A DNA stretch of 64,000 bases, taken from Wielerella bovis. Lineage in GTDB: Bacteria > Pseudomonadota > Gammaproteobacteria > Burkholderiales > Neisseriaceae. The position numbers were made by a program, and so were the translations under genes. The DNA lies in contig NZ_CP092361.1 in NCBI RefSeq assembly GCF_022354465.1, positions 2,076,522 through 2,140,521 of the forward strand. The letters run 5' to 3'. How positions within the stretch are numbered: position 1 is the first letter of the stretch; each line of letters begins with the position of its first letter. The notes beneath the pieces are model-generated. The model made no database searches and was not told the origin of the DNA. It saw nothing but the letters and a program-made list of their open reading frames with translations. This document shows, in pieces, positions 20,649-28,620 of the stretch.

Positions 20649-20795
20649 GGCAAACCTCATTTTAATGGTGTGAATTAGGGAGAAGGCAGCCTGAAACCTT
20701 TGCAAAACCCATTTACACCCGACTAAATCCGCCGCATTATAACAAAGGCAGCCTGAAAAAAATCAATCGCCTACAAAAATAAAAATTATCTTTCC

Positions 20796-20825
20796 TTGAC
20801 AAATTTTATCATTATCCAGTACATT
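20796..20825 (+). promoter_or_regulatory. Probable promoter of metNIQ
   Basis: TTGACA at 20796-20801, an 18-base spacer and TACATT at 20820-20825. It would start a transcript about 245 bases upstream of the metN start codon, leaving an unusually long leader. Confidence 0.5.
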
Positions 20826-21077
20826 GTCAGCTAATTTACCAACCGATTTAACACAGCTTGCGGGTCAGAAACCAATTACGTTTCAAACAGCTAAGGGTGC
20901 GCGGCAGTTTTCAGGCTGCCAAACAAAATAGCTTATTCCTAATCCAGCCCGTTGTGTCATGGCACATCGGGCTGGATTGCATTTATATCATTGCTTTACA
21001 ACACAATTTAATAATAAAATTTTTTCAGGCTGCCCACAAAAATAATGCAGATGCAGCCTGAAAGAATGGGAAATAAG
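20826..21077 (+). promoter_or_regulatory. Long structured leader of metNIQ, possible regulatory RNA
   Basis: About 250 untranslated bases with no credible coding frame. Two hairpins are clear: GGCAG...CTGCC around 20902-20920 (using a DUS) and a strong one at 20941-20978, where AATCCAGCCCG pairs with CGGGCTGGATT and an inner TGTG pairs with CACA; it is not followed by a T-run. Before them, at 20840-20895, are the ordered motifs GATTT, GCTTGC, ACGTT, AAACA and GCTAAGG. These resemble, with a long insertion, conserved elements of the SAM-II riboswitch as I remember them. The match is partial and I could not build a convincing P1 stem, so this is only a candidate. Confidence 0.35.
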
Positions 21078-21815
21078 ATGATTACCCTAGACAATGTTTC
21101 TAAAAAATACCAAACGCGCGATAAAAAATGGTTTACTGCCATTGAACCAACCACATTAACGATTGAACAAGGCGAAATTTTTGGTTTAATGGGTTATTCA
21201 GGCGCGGGCAAATCCACTTTATTGCGCCTAATTAATCTGTTGGAACGTCCCGATTCAGGCAAAGTGATGATTGACGGACAAGATTTGACCTTTATGACCG
21301 AAGCGCAACTGCGTCAAGCACGACAAAATATCGGCATGATTTTTCAACAATTTAATTTGTTAAGCAACCGAACTGTTGCAGAAAATGTGGCTTTTCCATT
21401 GGAAATTGCAGGCTGGGACAAAGACAAAATTGCACCGCGTGTGGCGGAATGTTTGCAAATTGTGGGACTGACCGAGCGTTCGGAACACTATCCAGCACAA
21501 TTATCGGGCGGACAAAAACAACGTGTCGGCATTGCACGCGCCCTTGCGCCTAATCCAAGCGTGATTTTGGCGGACGAGCCGACTTCTGCGCTTGACCCGA
21601 TTACGACGCGCGATGTATTGCAATGTCTGCGTAAAATCAATCAGCAATTTAAGGTTACGATTGTGATTGTTACGCACGAAATGTCGGTGATTCGCAAATT
21701 GTGCAATCGTACCGCATTGTTGCATCAGGGAAAATTGCTGGAAGTGGCGGACGTGAAAGATGGTGTAATTTTGGCGCAATCAGAAATTGGACAAGATTTG
21801 TTGCGTGATGATTAA
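21078..21815 (+). CDS. metN: Methionine ABC transporter ATP-binding protein
   Basis: The ATPase of the MetNIQ methionine importer. Walker A is GYSGAGKSTLLRLINLLERP, the Q-loop FQQFNLLSNRTVAENVAFPLE, the signature LSGGQKQRVGIARAL, and Walker B VILADEPTSALDP, followed by the H-loop VTHEM. The 245-residue protein is shorter than E. coli MetN (343) and lacks the C-terminal ACT-like (NIL) domain that gives feedback inhibition by methionine: it ends shortly after the ATPase core (IGQDLLRDD). Short MetN forms occur in other bacteria. The start at 21078 (MITLDN) is preferred because the preceding residues are encoded by a DUS. metI follows after 73 bases. Confidence 0.93.
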   Translation: MITLDNVSKKYQTRDKKWFTAIEPTTLTIEQGEIFGLMGYSGAGKSTLLRLINLLERPDSGKVMIDGQDLTFMTEAQLRQARQNIGMIFQQFNLLSNRTVAENVAFPLEIAGWDKDKIAPRVAECLQIVGLTERSEHYPAQLSGGQKQRVGIARALAPNPSVILADEPTSALDPITTRDVLQCLRKINQQFKVTIVIVTHEMSVIRKLCNRTALLHQGKLLEVADVKDGVILAQSEIGQDLLRDD

Positions 21816-21821
21816 ATTGTT

Positions 21822-21866
21822 TTCAGGCTGCCTATTCATTTGAAAAACATTTCAGGCAGCCTGAAA
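21822..21866 (+). repeat. Inverted DUS pair between metN and metI
   Basis: TTTTCAGGCTGCCT and AGGCAGCCTGAAAA flank an 18-base spacer. It resembles the terminator pairs but lies inside an operon, so it may act as an attenuator that lowers metI and metQ expression or simply as paired uptake sites. Confidence 0.6.
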
Positions 21867-21888
21867 ATACAGAAATAGAAAGAAAAAT

Positions 21889-22572
21889 ATGTTTGATTTT
21901 GAAAAGTGGAGCTGGGAACACATTACCAATTTATTGCCCGAAATTTATAAAGCATTGGGTGAAACTTTGATTATGTTAGCGGTTGCCACGCCTGTGAGTG
22001 TATTTTTTGGCTCATTGATTGGTATATTATTGTTCATTAGTGATAATGCGCAAATTTCTGCTAACCCTGTATTAAATAAAATTTTGAATGTGCTGGTTAG
22101 CTGGGTGCGTTCTTTCCCATTTGTAATTTTGATGATTGTATTGATGCCGCTGACACGCATTATTGCGGGAACATCATTCGGTCCATTTGCAGCAAGTGTG
22201 GCATTAAGTGTAGCGGCAAGTTTTTATTTTGCGCGTTTGGTGGAACAAAATTTAAAAGAAGTGCCGCGTGGTGTGGTAGAAGCCGCCCAAGCAATGGGTG
22301 CATCGCCTAAAACCATTATTTTCAAAGTATTATTAAGCGAAGCACGTTCAGGTCTGGTATTGAGTGTTACCATTTTAATGATTGCCATTTTGGGCGAAAG
22401 CGCGGCGGCTGGCTTGATTGGTGGTGGCGGTATTGGTGATTTGGGTATTCGTTATGGACACCAACGTTATATGCCCGATGTGATGGCTTTGGTAGTGGTT
22501 ATTTTGACGGTATTGGTGGTTATTATTCAAATGACAGGCAATTTCTTGTCGGCGAAATTGAATAAACGTTAA
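21889..22572 (+). CDS. metI: Methionine ABC transporter permease
   Basis: The membrane subunit of the methionine importer. The 227-residue protein has five predicted helices. The conserved coupling region that docks on MetN is present (EVPRGVVEAAQAMGASPKTIIFKVLLSEARSG), containing the EAA-type motif. The segment ILGESAAAGLIGGGGIGDLGIRYGHQRY is typical of MetI. Near the N-terminus ALGETLIMLAVATPVSVFFGSLIG forms the first helix. It lies 73 bases after metN and 96 bases before metQ, all on one strand, separated by DUS pairs rather than by promoters I can recognise. Confidence 0.95.
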   Translation: MFDFEKWSWEHITNLLPEIYKALGETLIMLAVATPVSVFFGSLIGILLFISDNAQISANPVLNKILNVLVSWVRSFPFVILMIVLMPLTRIIAGTSFGPFAASVALSVAASFYFARLVEQNLKEVPRGVVEAAQAMGASPKTIIFKVLLSEARSGLVLSVTILMIAILGESAAAGLIGGGGIGDLGIRYGHQRYMPDVMALVVVILTVLVVIIQMTGNFLSAKLNKR

Positions 22573-22577
22573 GACTA

Positions 22578-22632
22578 AGGCTGCCTGAAAACCCAAACAG
22601 GCATATTTTTCAGGCTGTCTTCTTTTTTATGT
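22578..22632 (+). terminator. Imperfect DUS-pair hairpin between metI and metQ
   Basis: GGCTGCCTGAAAA faces TTTTTCAGGCTGTCT with one mismatch and is followed by a T-rich run. Partial termination here could set the ratio of binding protein to transporter, but metQ would then be less abundant unless it has its own promoter. Confidence 0.45.
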
Positions 22633-22668
22633 CGTATTTTATCTTTGATATAACAGGAGTGTTTAATC

Positions 22669-23634
22669 ATGAATGCAACTTTGAAACTTTCTTTAGCTGG
22701 TGTAATTGCATTGGCATTGTCTGCTTGTGGCGGTCAGCAAGAAACTGCTAAACCTGCAACAGATGCCACATCTGCTTCTGGCGCATCAGGTGCTGCCCCT
22801 GTGGTAGAAAAAACCGAAATTCGTTTTGGTACAACAGCTGGCGACTTTGGCGATATGGTGAAAGACCAAATCAAACCCATCTTGGAAAAACAAGGTTACA
22901 AAGTTACTTTAACCGAGTACACCGACTACGTTACACCAAATAAAGCGTTGGCAGAAAATGCTATTGATATTAACATTTTCCAACATAAACCCTATTTGGA
23001 CACATTCAAAGCGGAACACAATTTGGATTTGGTAGAAGTATTCCAAGTACCTACTGCACCTTTGGGCTTGTATCCAGGCAAATTGACCGCGCTTGACCAA
23101 GTGAAAGACGGTAGTTCTGTTTCTGTGCCAAACGACCCTTCTAATTTGGCGCGTGCATTGGTAATGTTGGGCGAATTAAAATGGGTAAAATTGAAAGATG
23201 GCATTGACCCATTAAAAGCCAGCGTTGCTGACATCGCAGAAAACACCAAAAATATCAAATTGGTAGAGATGGAAGCAGCTAACTTGCCACGCAGCCGTCA
23301 AGACGTGGACTTTGCCATTGTGAACGGTAACTACGCGATGTCTAGCGGCATGAAATTAACTGAAACTTTGTTCCTTGAACCAAGTTTTGCCTACATCAAC
23401 TGGTCGGCTGTTCGCACCGCAGATAAAGGTGCAAAATGGGTGCAAGATATTGAAGCAGCATATAATTCTGACGAATTCAAATCGTATGCCAAACAAAAAT
23501 TTGCAGGCTATAAATACCCTGCTGCTTGGGGCGAGAATGCAGCCGCAAATGCAGTTGCAGAAGCATCAGCAGCATCTGCAGCGTCAGAAACATCAGCTGC
23601 ATCTGAAGCACCTGCTGCATCTAAAGCAAAATAA
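22669..23634 (+). CDS. metQ: Methionine-binding lipoprotein MetQ with Ala/Ser-rich tail
   Basis: The substrate-binding lipoprotein (NlpA/MetQ family) of the methionine importer. The lipobox LSAC places Cys20 at the mature N-terminus, followed by a Thr/Ala/Ser linker. The binding domain begins TEIRFGTTAGDFGDMVKDQI and contains the family blocks VTLTEYTDYVTPNKALAENAIDINIFQHKPYLD, YPGKLTALDQVKDGSSVSVPNDPSNLARAL and FAIVNGNYAMSSGM (each stretch cited is a single run in the protein). At 321 residues it is about 40 longer than E. coli MetQ: the final 35 or so residues are a low-complexity tail of Ala, Ser and Glu. AGGAG precedes the ATG. An intrinsic terminator follows. Confidence 0.93.
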   Translation: MNATLKLSLAGVIALALSACGGQQETAKPATDATSASGASGAAPVVEKTEIRFGTTAGDFGDMVKDQIKPILEKQGYKVTLTEYTDYVTPNKALAENAIDINIFQHKPYLDTFKAEHNLDLVEVFQVPTAPLGLYPGKLTALDQVKDGSSVSVPNDPSNLARALVMLGELKWVKLKDGIDPLKASVADIAENTKNIKLVEMEAANLPRSRQDVDFAIVNGNYAMSSGMKLTETLFLEPSFAYINWSAVRTADKGAKWVQDIEAAYNSDEFKSYAKQKFAGYKYPAAWGENAAANAVAEASAASAASETSAASEAPAASKAK

Positions 23635-23670
23635 TACATAAACAAAAGGCAGCCTGAAATACTGTCTTGA

Positions 23671-23707
23671 ATAAAATCCTTTCTATTTAAATAGAAAGGA
23701 TTTTTTG
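23671..23707 (+). terminator. Intrinsic terminator of metNIQ
   Basis: AAAATCCTTTCTATTT pairs with AAATAGAAAGGATTTT with almost no loop and runs into T residues. It is one of the few clear hairpin terminators in the window that does not use DUS. Confidence 0.85.
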
Positions 23708-23831
23708 TTTAGCCATTTAAGAATCCGTATTTATAGTGAATTCACTATATTGTTTCCTATTCAGAAAATCATGTTTCCTAAATCACGCTTGTCGCTGCAT
23801 AATTAAGACACATACAATCACATTGTACACT

Positions 23832-23975
23832 TAATAGTCGTTTGAAATAAAAATATAGTGGATTCAATTTAAATCAGGACAAGGCGACAGCGACCGCCGT
23901 GTACACCCAGTACATAAGGGAGCTGGCAACGCTGTACTGGTTTAAATTGAATTCACTATATTTTAAACGACTATA
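23832..23975. repeat. Family-2 element interrupted by a complete Correia-like element
   Basis: The outer ends are family 2 (TAATAGTCGTTTGAAATAAA on the left and TTTTAAACGACTATA on the right). Between them, at 23854-23960, is a complete 107-bp family-1 element with ends TATAGTGGATTCAATTTAAA and its complement and the core GACAAGGCGACAGCGACCGC. The inner element is nearly identical to the one at 7963. The arrangement shows an insertion of one family into the other, replacing or truncating the outer core. The block lies 22 bases upstream of the pirin gene and may carry its promoter. Confidence 0.8.
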
Positions 23976-23997
23976 TAATCAATAGGAAAAAAACAAA

Positions 23998-24870
23998 ATG
24001 CGTACTCTAAAACAAATTTATACCGCTCCGCCAAAACATTGGGTTGGCAATGGTTTTCATGTTTCGCCGTTGTTTTCACACATGGGAGAGCCGAAACAAA
24101 CCAATCCATTTTTGATGTTGGATTATGCTGCACCGATGGAATTTGCGCCCAATACCGCTCATCCGCGTGGTGTGAGCGAACATCCGCATCGTGGTTTTGA
24201 AACGGTTACGATTGCTTATCAAGGCGAAGTGGCGCACCGCGATGGTAGTGGCGCAACAGGTGTGATTAAGCGTGGCGATGTGCAATGGATGACGGCTGGT
24301 AGTGGCACGGTACACGAAGAATTTCACAGCCAAGCATTTAGTGAACGTGGTGGCTGGTTTGAAATGGCGCAGATTTGGGTGAATTTGCCCAAAGCGCACA
24401 AAAGTGCGCCGCCGCGCTATCAACATCTGCAAAATGATGCAATTCCTGTGGTGAAACTGGACGGGGGCAGTATTCGCATTATTGGTGGAGAATACAATGG
24501 CGTGCGTGGCTCAGGCGAAATATTTTCGGAATTGAATATTTGGGATATTTCGGTGGATGTGGACGCAGAAATGGTTTTCAGGCTGCCTGAAACGCATAAT
24601 GTGAGCATTGTGGTGCGCCGCAGCAATGTGTTATTCAATGGTAAACACACAGCACGCGCCACCGATTTGGCAATTTTTGAACGCGAAAATGGCGAGATTT
24701 CGGTACGCAATCAAGGTGATGAAACGGCAGAATTGTTGGTTTTATCTGGAGTGCCGATTGATGAGCCAATTGCGGCTTATGGTCCATTTGTGATGAATAC
24801 GCCCGAAGAAATCCGTGAAAGTATTGAAGCGTATCGGCGTGGGGAATATGGTTCTTTAAATTCATTGTAA
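23998..24870 (+). CDS. Pirin family protein
   Basis: A 290-residue bicupin of the pirin family. The metal-binding motif is in the first cupin: HPHRGFETVTIAYQGEVAHRDG, with two histidines, then the conserved GDVQWMTAGSGTVHEEF block including a third histidine and the glutamate. The second cupin covers about residues 170-260. Bacterial pirins bind iron or other metals; some have quercetinase activity and others bind pyruvate dehydrogenase, so the substrate is open. One DUS pair in the middle is translated as the stretch MVFRLPETHN. The nested repeat block just upstream probably shapes its expression. Confidence 0.9.
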   Translation: MRTLKQIYTAPPKHWVGNGFHVSPLFSHMGEPKQTNPFLMLDYAAPMEFAPNTAHPRGVSEHPHRGFETVTIAYQGEVAHRDGSGATGVIKRGDVQWMTAGSGTVHEEFHSQAFSERGGWFEMAQIWVNLPKAHKSAPPRYQHLQNDAIPVVKLDGGSIRIIGGEYNGVRGSGEIFSELNIWDISVDVDAEMVFRLPETHNVSIVVRRSNVLFNGKHTARATDLAIFERENGEISVRNQGDETAELLVLSGVPIDEPIAAYGPFVMNTPEEIRESIEAYRRGEYGSLNSL

Positions 24871-25197
24871 TAATTGTTCAAAGGCAGCCTGAAAACTTTG
24901 CAAAACCCAAAACTATAGGTCAGATTCTTGAATCTGACATTTCTCAATTCTTGTTTTTTATTTAAATACAAGCGCCTAATCCAAGAATTTTCAGGCAGCC
25001 ACATCACTATAATTAAACACAGACAAGGCAATTAGCAACTACCGTGTACAAATTAAGTACACGGTAGAGCTGGCAACGCTGTACTGGTTTAGTGAATCCG
25101 CTATATTTATAGTCGCTTAAAATTAAAAATACTACTGCGTTGCCCACAACCTTATGTACGAGATGTACACGGCGGGCGTGGTCGCCTTGTCCTATTT
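24871..25197. other. Intergenic repeat cluster between pirin and lnt
   Basis: Non-coding. It holds a family-5 unit (about 24896-24990) with the palindrome CAGATTCTTGAATCTG, a family-1-type element (about 25008-25105, with GTACACGGTAGAGCTGGCAA and right end TTTAGTGAATCCGCTATA), and at once a complete family-2 element (25108-25215) that runs into the 3' end of lnt. Confidence 0.7.
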
Positions 25198-25215
25198 TTA
25201 TTTTAAGCAACTATA
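25108..25215. repeat. Family-2 element overlapping the end of lnt
   Basis: Ends are TATAGTCGCTTAAAATTA and TTTTAAGCAACTATA; the core is GTACACGGCGGGCGTGGTCG. The last 18 bases encode the final residues and stop codon of lnt on the minus strand. Confidence 0.8.
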
Positions 25216-26754
25216 TTGACGCAGCCTGAAAACATATTTCAACACCACCGCTAACATCATCAACAATCCAATAAAGGGCAAACTTCCGCCAAATTTCATA
25301 TATGGCGTTTCGCCCGTCATACCCATGATTTCGCCTTCCAAAACCGTCTCCACATTGGGCTGTGCTTGCGCCACAATTTTGCCTTGTGGTGACACAATTG
25401 CCGTTGCGCCCGTGTTGGTGGAACGCAGCATAAATCGTCCCAATTCCAAAGCGCGTGCTTGCGATTGCTGCAATTGTTGCCACATCGCATTGGAATTGCC
25501 ATACCACGCCATATTGCTCGCATTTGCCAGCAGCGTGGATTGTTTGGCGGACGCAATCAATTCATCGCCAAAACCATCTTCATAACAAATATTAAACGCA
25601 ACTTGTTGATTCGCCATCGTAAAGGGTTTTTGCCCAATACCACCACGCTGGAAATCTGCCAATGGCATATTCATCAATTGATACAATGGGTTAGTTAGAA
25701 TAGGTAAAGGTTTGTATTCGCCAAATGGTACCAAATGATTTTTGGCATACATAGGCATTTTTTCAGGTTGCATTTCATCGTATTCGTTCAACAAAATCAT
25801 TGCGTTTAAATAATTTGTACCATCCGATGTGAAAGCAGGCACACCCACCGCCAATGCGCTACCGTTTTGCTTTGCTACTCGCGCAAACGCGTTCAACACT
25901 TCAGGGGGCGTGTGTTGCAAAAATTGAGGCAACGCGGTTTCAGGCAGCACCACAATTTGTGCTTTGCTGCGTGATACTTGCTCAAAATAGCGACGATAGG
26001 TTTCAGACAGCATATTTTCATCAAATTTTAACTGTTGCGCGATATTGCCCTGTGCCAAAGCTACGGTAGCAGTTTGACCAGTGCTTTGGGTAAACGATAC
26101 GCCGCGTAATAGGCAGCCTGAAACCAAAATAGTCATAATTATTATGGCAGCCGCGATTCTGTGTTTCATCACGCTATGATTAACTATCAACACTAAACAC
26201 GCGCCGATGCTGGCGGTTAAAAAAGTCAGCAAATGAATGCCACCAATCGGTGCAAATCCTGCCAATGGACTATGGTCAGCGATTTGTGAATAGCCCAGTG
26301 CACCCCAACCAAATCCTATCAACACACGCTCGCGAGCAAATTCGGCGAGTGTCCAGCAAATTGGCAAGGCGATACCGATATTTGCCCAACGCGGTAGCTG
26401 CGCGAATAATTTGCCATGCACCCAAAACGCGGCGGCTGGAAACAACGCGAGAAACATAGGCAACAAAAATGTCAGCGGTATGGCAAAAATATTGGGCAAA
26501 CCTGATACATCGTGTAAGGCGGTGTGAATCCACCAAAATTGTGCGGCATAGCCAATGATGCCGAACCAATATGCAGAGACAATGCGGCGATGCGGTTTTA
26601 ATTCCGTCAAACGAATCAGCGCGGAAAACAACAGCGGCATCAGCCAAAATTGATAATAGGGCGCGAATGTCAGCGGTGTGGCGGAGGCAATCGCGGTCAG
26701 CACGATGAAGTAAATGGTAGGAATTTGCCAGATGCGGTCAAGTTTGGAAAACAT
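25198..26754 (-). CDS. lnt: Apolipoprotein N-acyltransferase
   Basis: Lnt adds the third acyl chain to lipoproteins at the inner membrane. The 518-residue protein has the expected N-terminal block of six or so membrane helices, including the FGWGALGYSQ segment (GFGWGALGYSQIADHSPLAGFAP region), followed by the nitrilase-like domain. The catalytic triad is visible: Glu in VVLPETALPQFL, Lys in YAKNHLVPFGEYKPL, and Cys in AFNICYEDGFGDEL. A final membrane helix closes the protein. The last residues (RQYSCLK and stop) are encoded by a DUS and then by the end of a family-2 repeat, so the original C-terminus has been replaced. The many lipoproteins in the window depend on this enzyme. Confidence 0.95.
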   Translation of the reverse strand: MFSKLDRIWQIPTIYFIVLTAIASATPLTFAPYYQFWLMPLLFSALIRLTELKPHRRIVSAYWFGIIGYAAQFWWIHTALHDVSGLPNIFAIPLTFLLPMFLALFPAAAFWVHGKLFAQLPRWANIGIALPICWTLAEFARERVLIGFGWGALGYSQIADHSPLAGFAPIGGIHLLTFLTASIGACLVLIVNHSVMKHRIAAAIIIMTILVSGCLLRGVSFTQSTGQTATVALAQGNIAQQLKFDENMLSETYRRYFEQVSRSKAQIVVLPETALPQFLQHTPPEVLNAFARVAKQNGSALAVGVPAFTSDGTNYLNAMILLNEYDEMQPEKMPMYAKNHLVPFGEYKPLPILTNPLYQLMNMPLADFQRGGIGQKPFTMANQQVAFNICYEDGFGDELIASAKQSTLLANASNMAWYGNSNAMWQQLQQSQARALELGRFMLRSTNTGATAIVSPQGKIVAQAQPNVETVLEGEIMGMTGETPYMKFGGSLPFIGLLMMLAVVLKYVFRLRQYSCLK

Positions 26755-26943
26755 GGGTTTCAGGCTGCCTTATGGTTTTTGTGGGAGAAATAGGCAGCCT
26801 GAAAAAATATTAAAATGTTTTTTCAGGCTGCTTTTTTAAATAGAGTGGATTATACCGTGATGCGTTTTCGGGCTGTATTAAAAAATCCTTTCACGCAGCC
26901 TGAAACCGCGTTATATTCCAACTTTTTACACGAGATTTTACCT

Positions 26944-27738
26944 ATGCAAACCCAAGCGATTATTCAACACATCGTAACATGGCTGCACGATTATGCCACA
27001 CAAGCGCGTGTCAAAGGCTTTGTGGTCGGCGTATCAGGTGGGATTGATTCAGCTGTGGTGTCCACTTTGTGTGCAAAAACAGGGCTGGACGTTTTGTTGC
27101 TGAATATGCCAATTCGCCAAAAAGCCGACCAATTTGACCGCGCCGCCGCACACATCGCCGCCTTGTCCGCACAATTTCCCAATGTTCGCGGCGAAACGGT
27201 GGATTTAACGCCCACTTTTGAACAATTTGAACGCACTGTCTTATCAGGCAGCCTGAAACACGCCAATCAAGATTTAGCGATGGCAAATACGCGCTCGCGT
27301 TTGCGTATGACCACTTTGTATTATTACGGACAAATCAATGGCTTACTGGTCGCAGGCACAGGCAATAAGGTGGAAGATTTTGGCGTAGGTTTTTTCACCA
27401 AATATGGTGATGGTGGCGTGGATATTAGTCCGATTGCCGATTTGCTCAAAACACAGGTATATGAAATCGCAAAAGAATTAGCTATTTTACCCAGTATTCA
27501 GGCTGCCGCGCCCACCGATGGTTTGTGGGATAGCGAACGCACCGATGAACAACAGATGGGCGCAACGTATCCCGAATTGGAATGGGCAATGGCGCAACAC
27601 AGCGCAGGCGCATCACGCGAACAATTTAGCGGACGTGAGCAGGAAGTATTTGATATATTTGTCAAACTCAATCGTGCCACGCAACACAAAATCCAACCTA
27701 TCCCGATTTGTACCATTCCCAAGGAGTTATTTTTATGA
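26944..27738 (+). CDS. nadE: NAD synthetase, ammonia-dependent type
   Basis: NadE converts deamido-NAD to NAD with ATP. The 264-residue protein lacks a glutaminase domain, so it uses ammonia or an external donor. The ATP pyrophosphatase loop is VVGVSGGIDSAVVSTLC. Other landmarks are NTRSRLRMTTLYYYGQINGLLVAGTGNKVE and the FTKYGDGGVDISPIADL block. The start at 26944 (MQTQAI) fits family length; upstream in-frame starts at 26815 and later run through DUS sequence. The stop overlaps the next start codon as ATGA, and the AAGGAG of the next gene lies within the last codons, so translation is coupled. Confidence 0.95.
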   Translation: MQTQAIIQHIVTWLHDYATQARVKGFVVGVSGGIDSAVVSTLCAKTGLDVLLLNMPIRQKADQFDRAAAHIAALSAQFPNVRGETVDLTPTFEQFERTVLSGSLKHANQDLAMANTRSRLRMTTLYYYGQINGLLVAGTGNKVEDFGVGFFTKYGDGGVDISPIADLLKTQVYEIAKELAILPSIQAAAPTDGLWDSERTDEQQMGATYPELEWAMAQHSAGASREQFSGREQEVFDIFVKLNRATQHKIQPIPICTIPKELFL

Positions 27739-28547
27739 CCCAACCCAAGCCCAAAATCGTGTTTTTTGACATTGATGAAACGTTGTACATCAATCATGGC
27801 GAGCAGCGTGTGCCAGAATCCGCCAAAATCGCGCTGCGTGCGCTAAAACAACAAGGCATTATGACCGCGATTGCAACAGGGCGTACGATTGCTGTGCTGC
27901 CTGAAAAAATCTTGGCGGTCATTGAAGAATGCGGCATTGATATGATTGTGTCCATCAATGGGCAATATGTTGCTTATCGTTGCGAAAAGCTGGCTGCTTT
28001 TCCTGTGGATAAACAAAAAGTTGCCGAATTAACAGGCAGCCTGAAAGCGCACCAGATTGCGCACGCATTTGTTGCACGCGAAGGTTTATTTACCGTGTTG
28101 GAAGATGAGCATTCTGCTGCTGCGTTGGCTGCGTTGCAACTGCCTTACGCGCACGACCCTGCAGCGCACGAGCGTTACGATATTTATCAAATGCTGGTGT
28201 TTTATACCGAAGCGCAAAATGATGCGGTGCGCCCCTTGTTGCCGCAAGACGACCAAATCATTCGTTGGCATCCGCATGCGATTGATTTGTTGCAAGCATC
28301 GGGTTCAAAAGCGCGTGGCATTGAGGCAGCTTTAGGCAAATTGGGTTTGCAGATGAGCGATGCGATGGCATTTGGCGATGGACCCAATGATATGCAAATG
28401 TTGCAAACAGTGGGATTCGGCGTGGCGATGGGCAATGCCGTACCTGAATTAAAAGCGGTGGCGGATTATGTTTGCCCTGCGATTGATGATGATGGCATTT
28501 ATCGCGGCTTGGTGGATTTGGGCGTGATTGATGCAGGTACAGTATAA
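27735..28547 (+). CDS. Cof-type HAD phosphatase
   Basis: A 270-residue haloacid dehalogenase-type hydrolase of the Cof/YbiV group, which dephosphorylates small sugar or nucleotide phosphates. Motif I is IVFFDIDETLYI, motif II TAIATGRT (Thr after the hydrophobic strand), motif III the lysine of GSKARGIEAALGKLG, and motif IV FGDGPNDMQMLQTVGFGVAMGNA. The cap domain lies between about residues 85 and 185. It is coupled to nadE by an ATGA overlap with the ribosome-binding site AAGGAG inside nadE. A role in NAD-related phosphate metabolism is possible by context only. Confidence 0.88.
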   Translation: MTQPKPKIVFFDIDETLYINHGEQRVPESAKIALRALKQQGIMTAIATGRTIAVLPEKILAVIEECGIDMIVSINGQYVAYRCEKLAAFPVDKQKVAELTGSLKAHQIAHAFVAREGLFTVLEDEHSAAALAALQLPYAHDPAAHERYDIYQMLVFYTEAQNDAVRPLLPQDDQIIRWHPHAIDLLQASGSKARGIEAALGKLGLQMSDAMAFGDGPNDMQMLQTVGFGVAMGNAVPELKAVADYVCPAIDDDGIYRGLVDLGVIDAGTV

Positions 28548-28554
28548 AAAATAA

Positions 28555-28604
28555 TATAGGCAGCCTGAAATGTTTATGAAAACATTTTAGGCTGCCTATT
28601 ATCT
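28555..28604. terminator. Inverted DUS pair between HAD gene and fusA
   Basis: AGGCAGCCTGAAATG and a partner with one mismatch (TTTTAGGCTGCCT) form a hairpin between the convergent HAD gene and fusA. It would terminate the str operon after fusA. Confidence 0.65.
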
Positions 28605-28620
28605 ATTTAGCAAACGGAAA

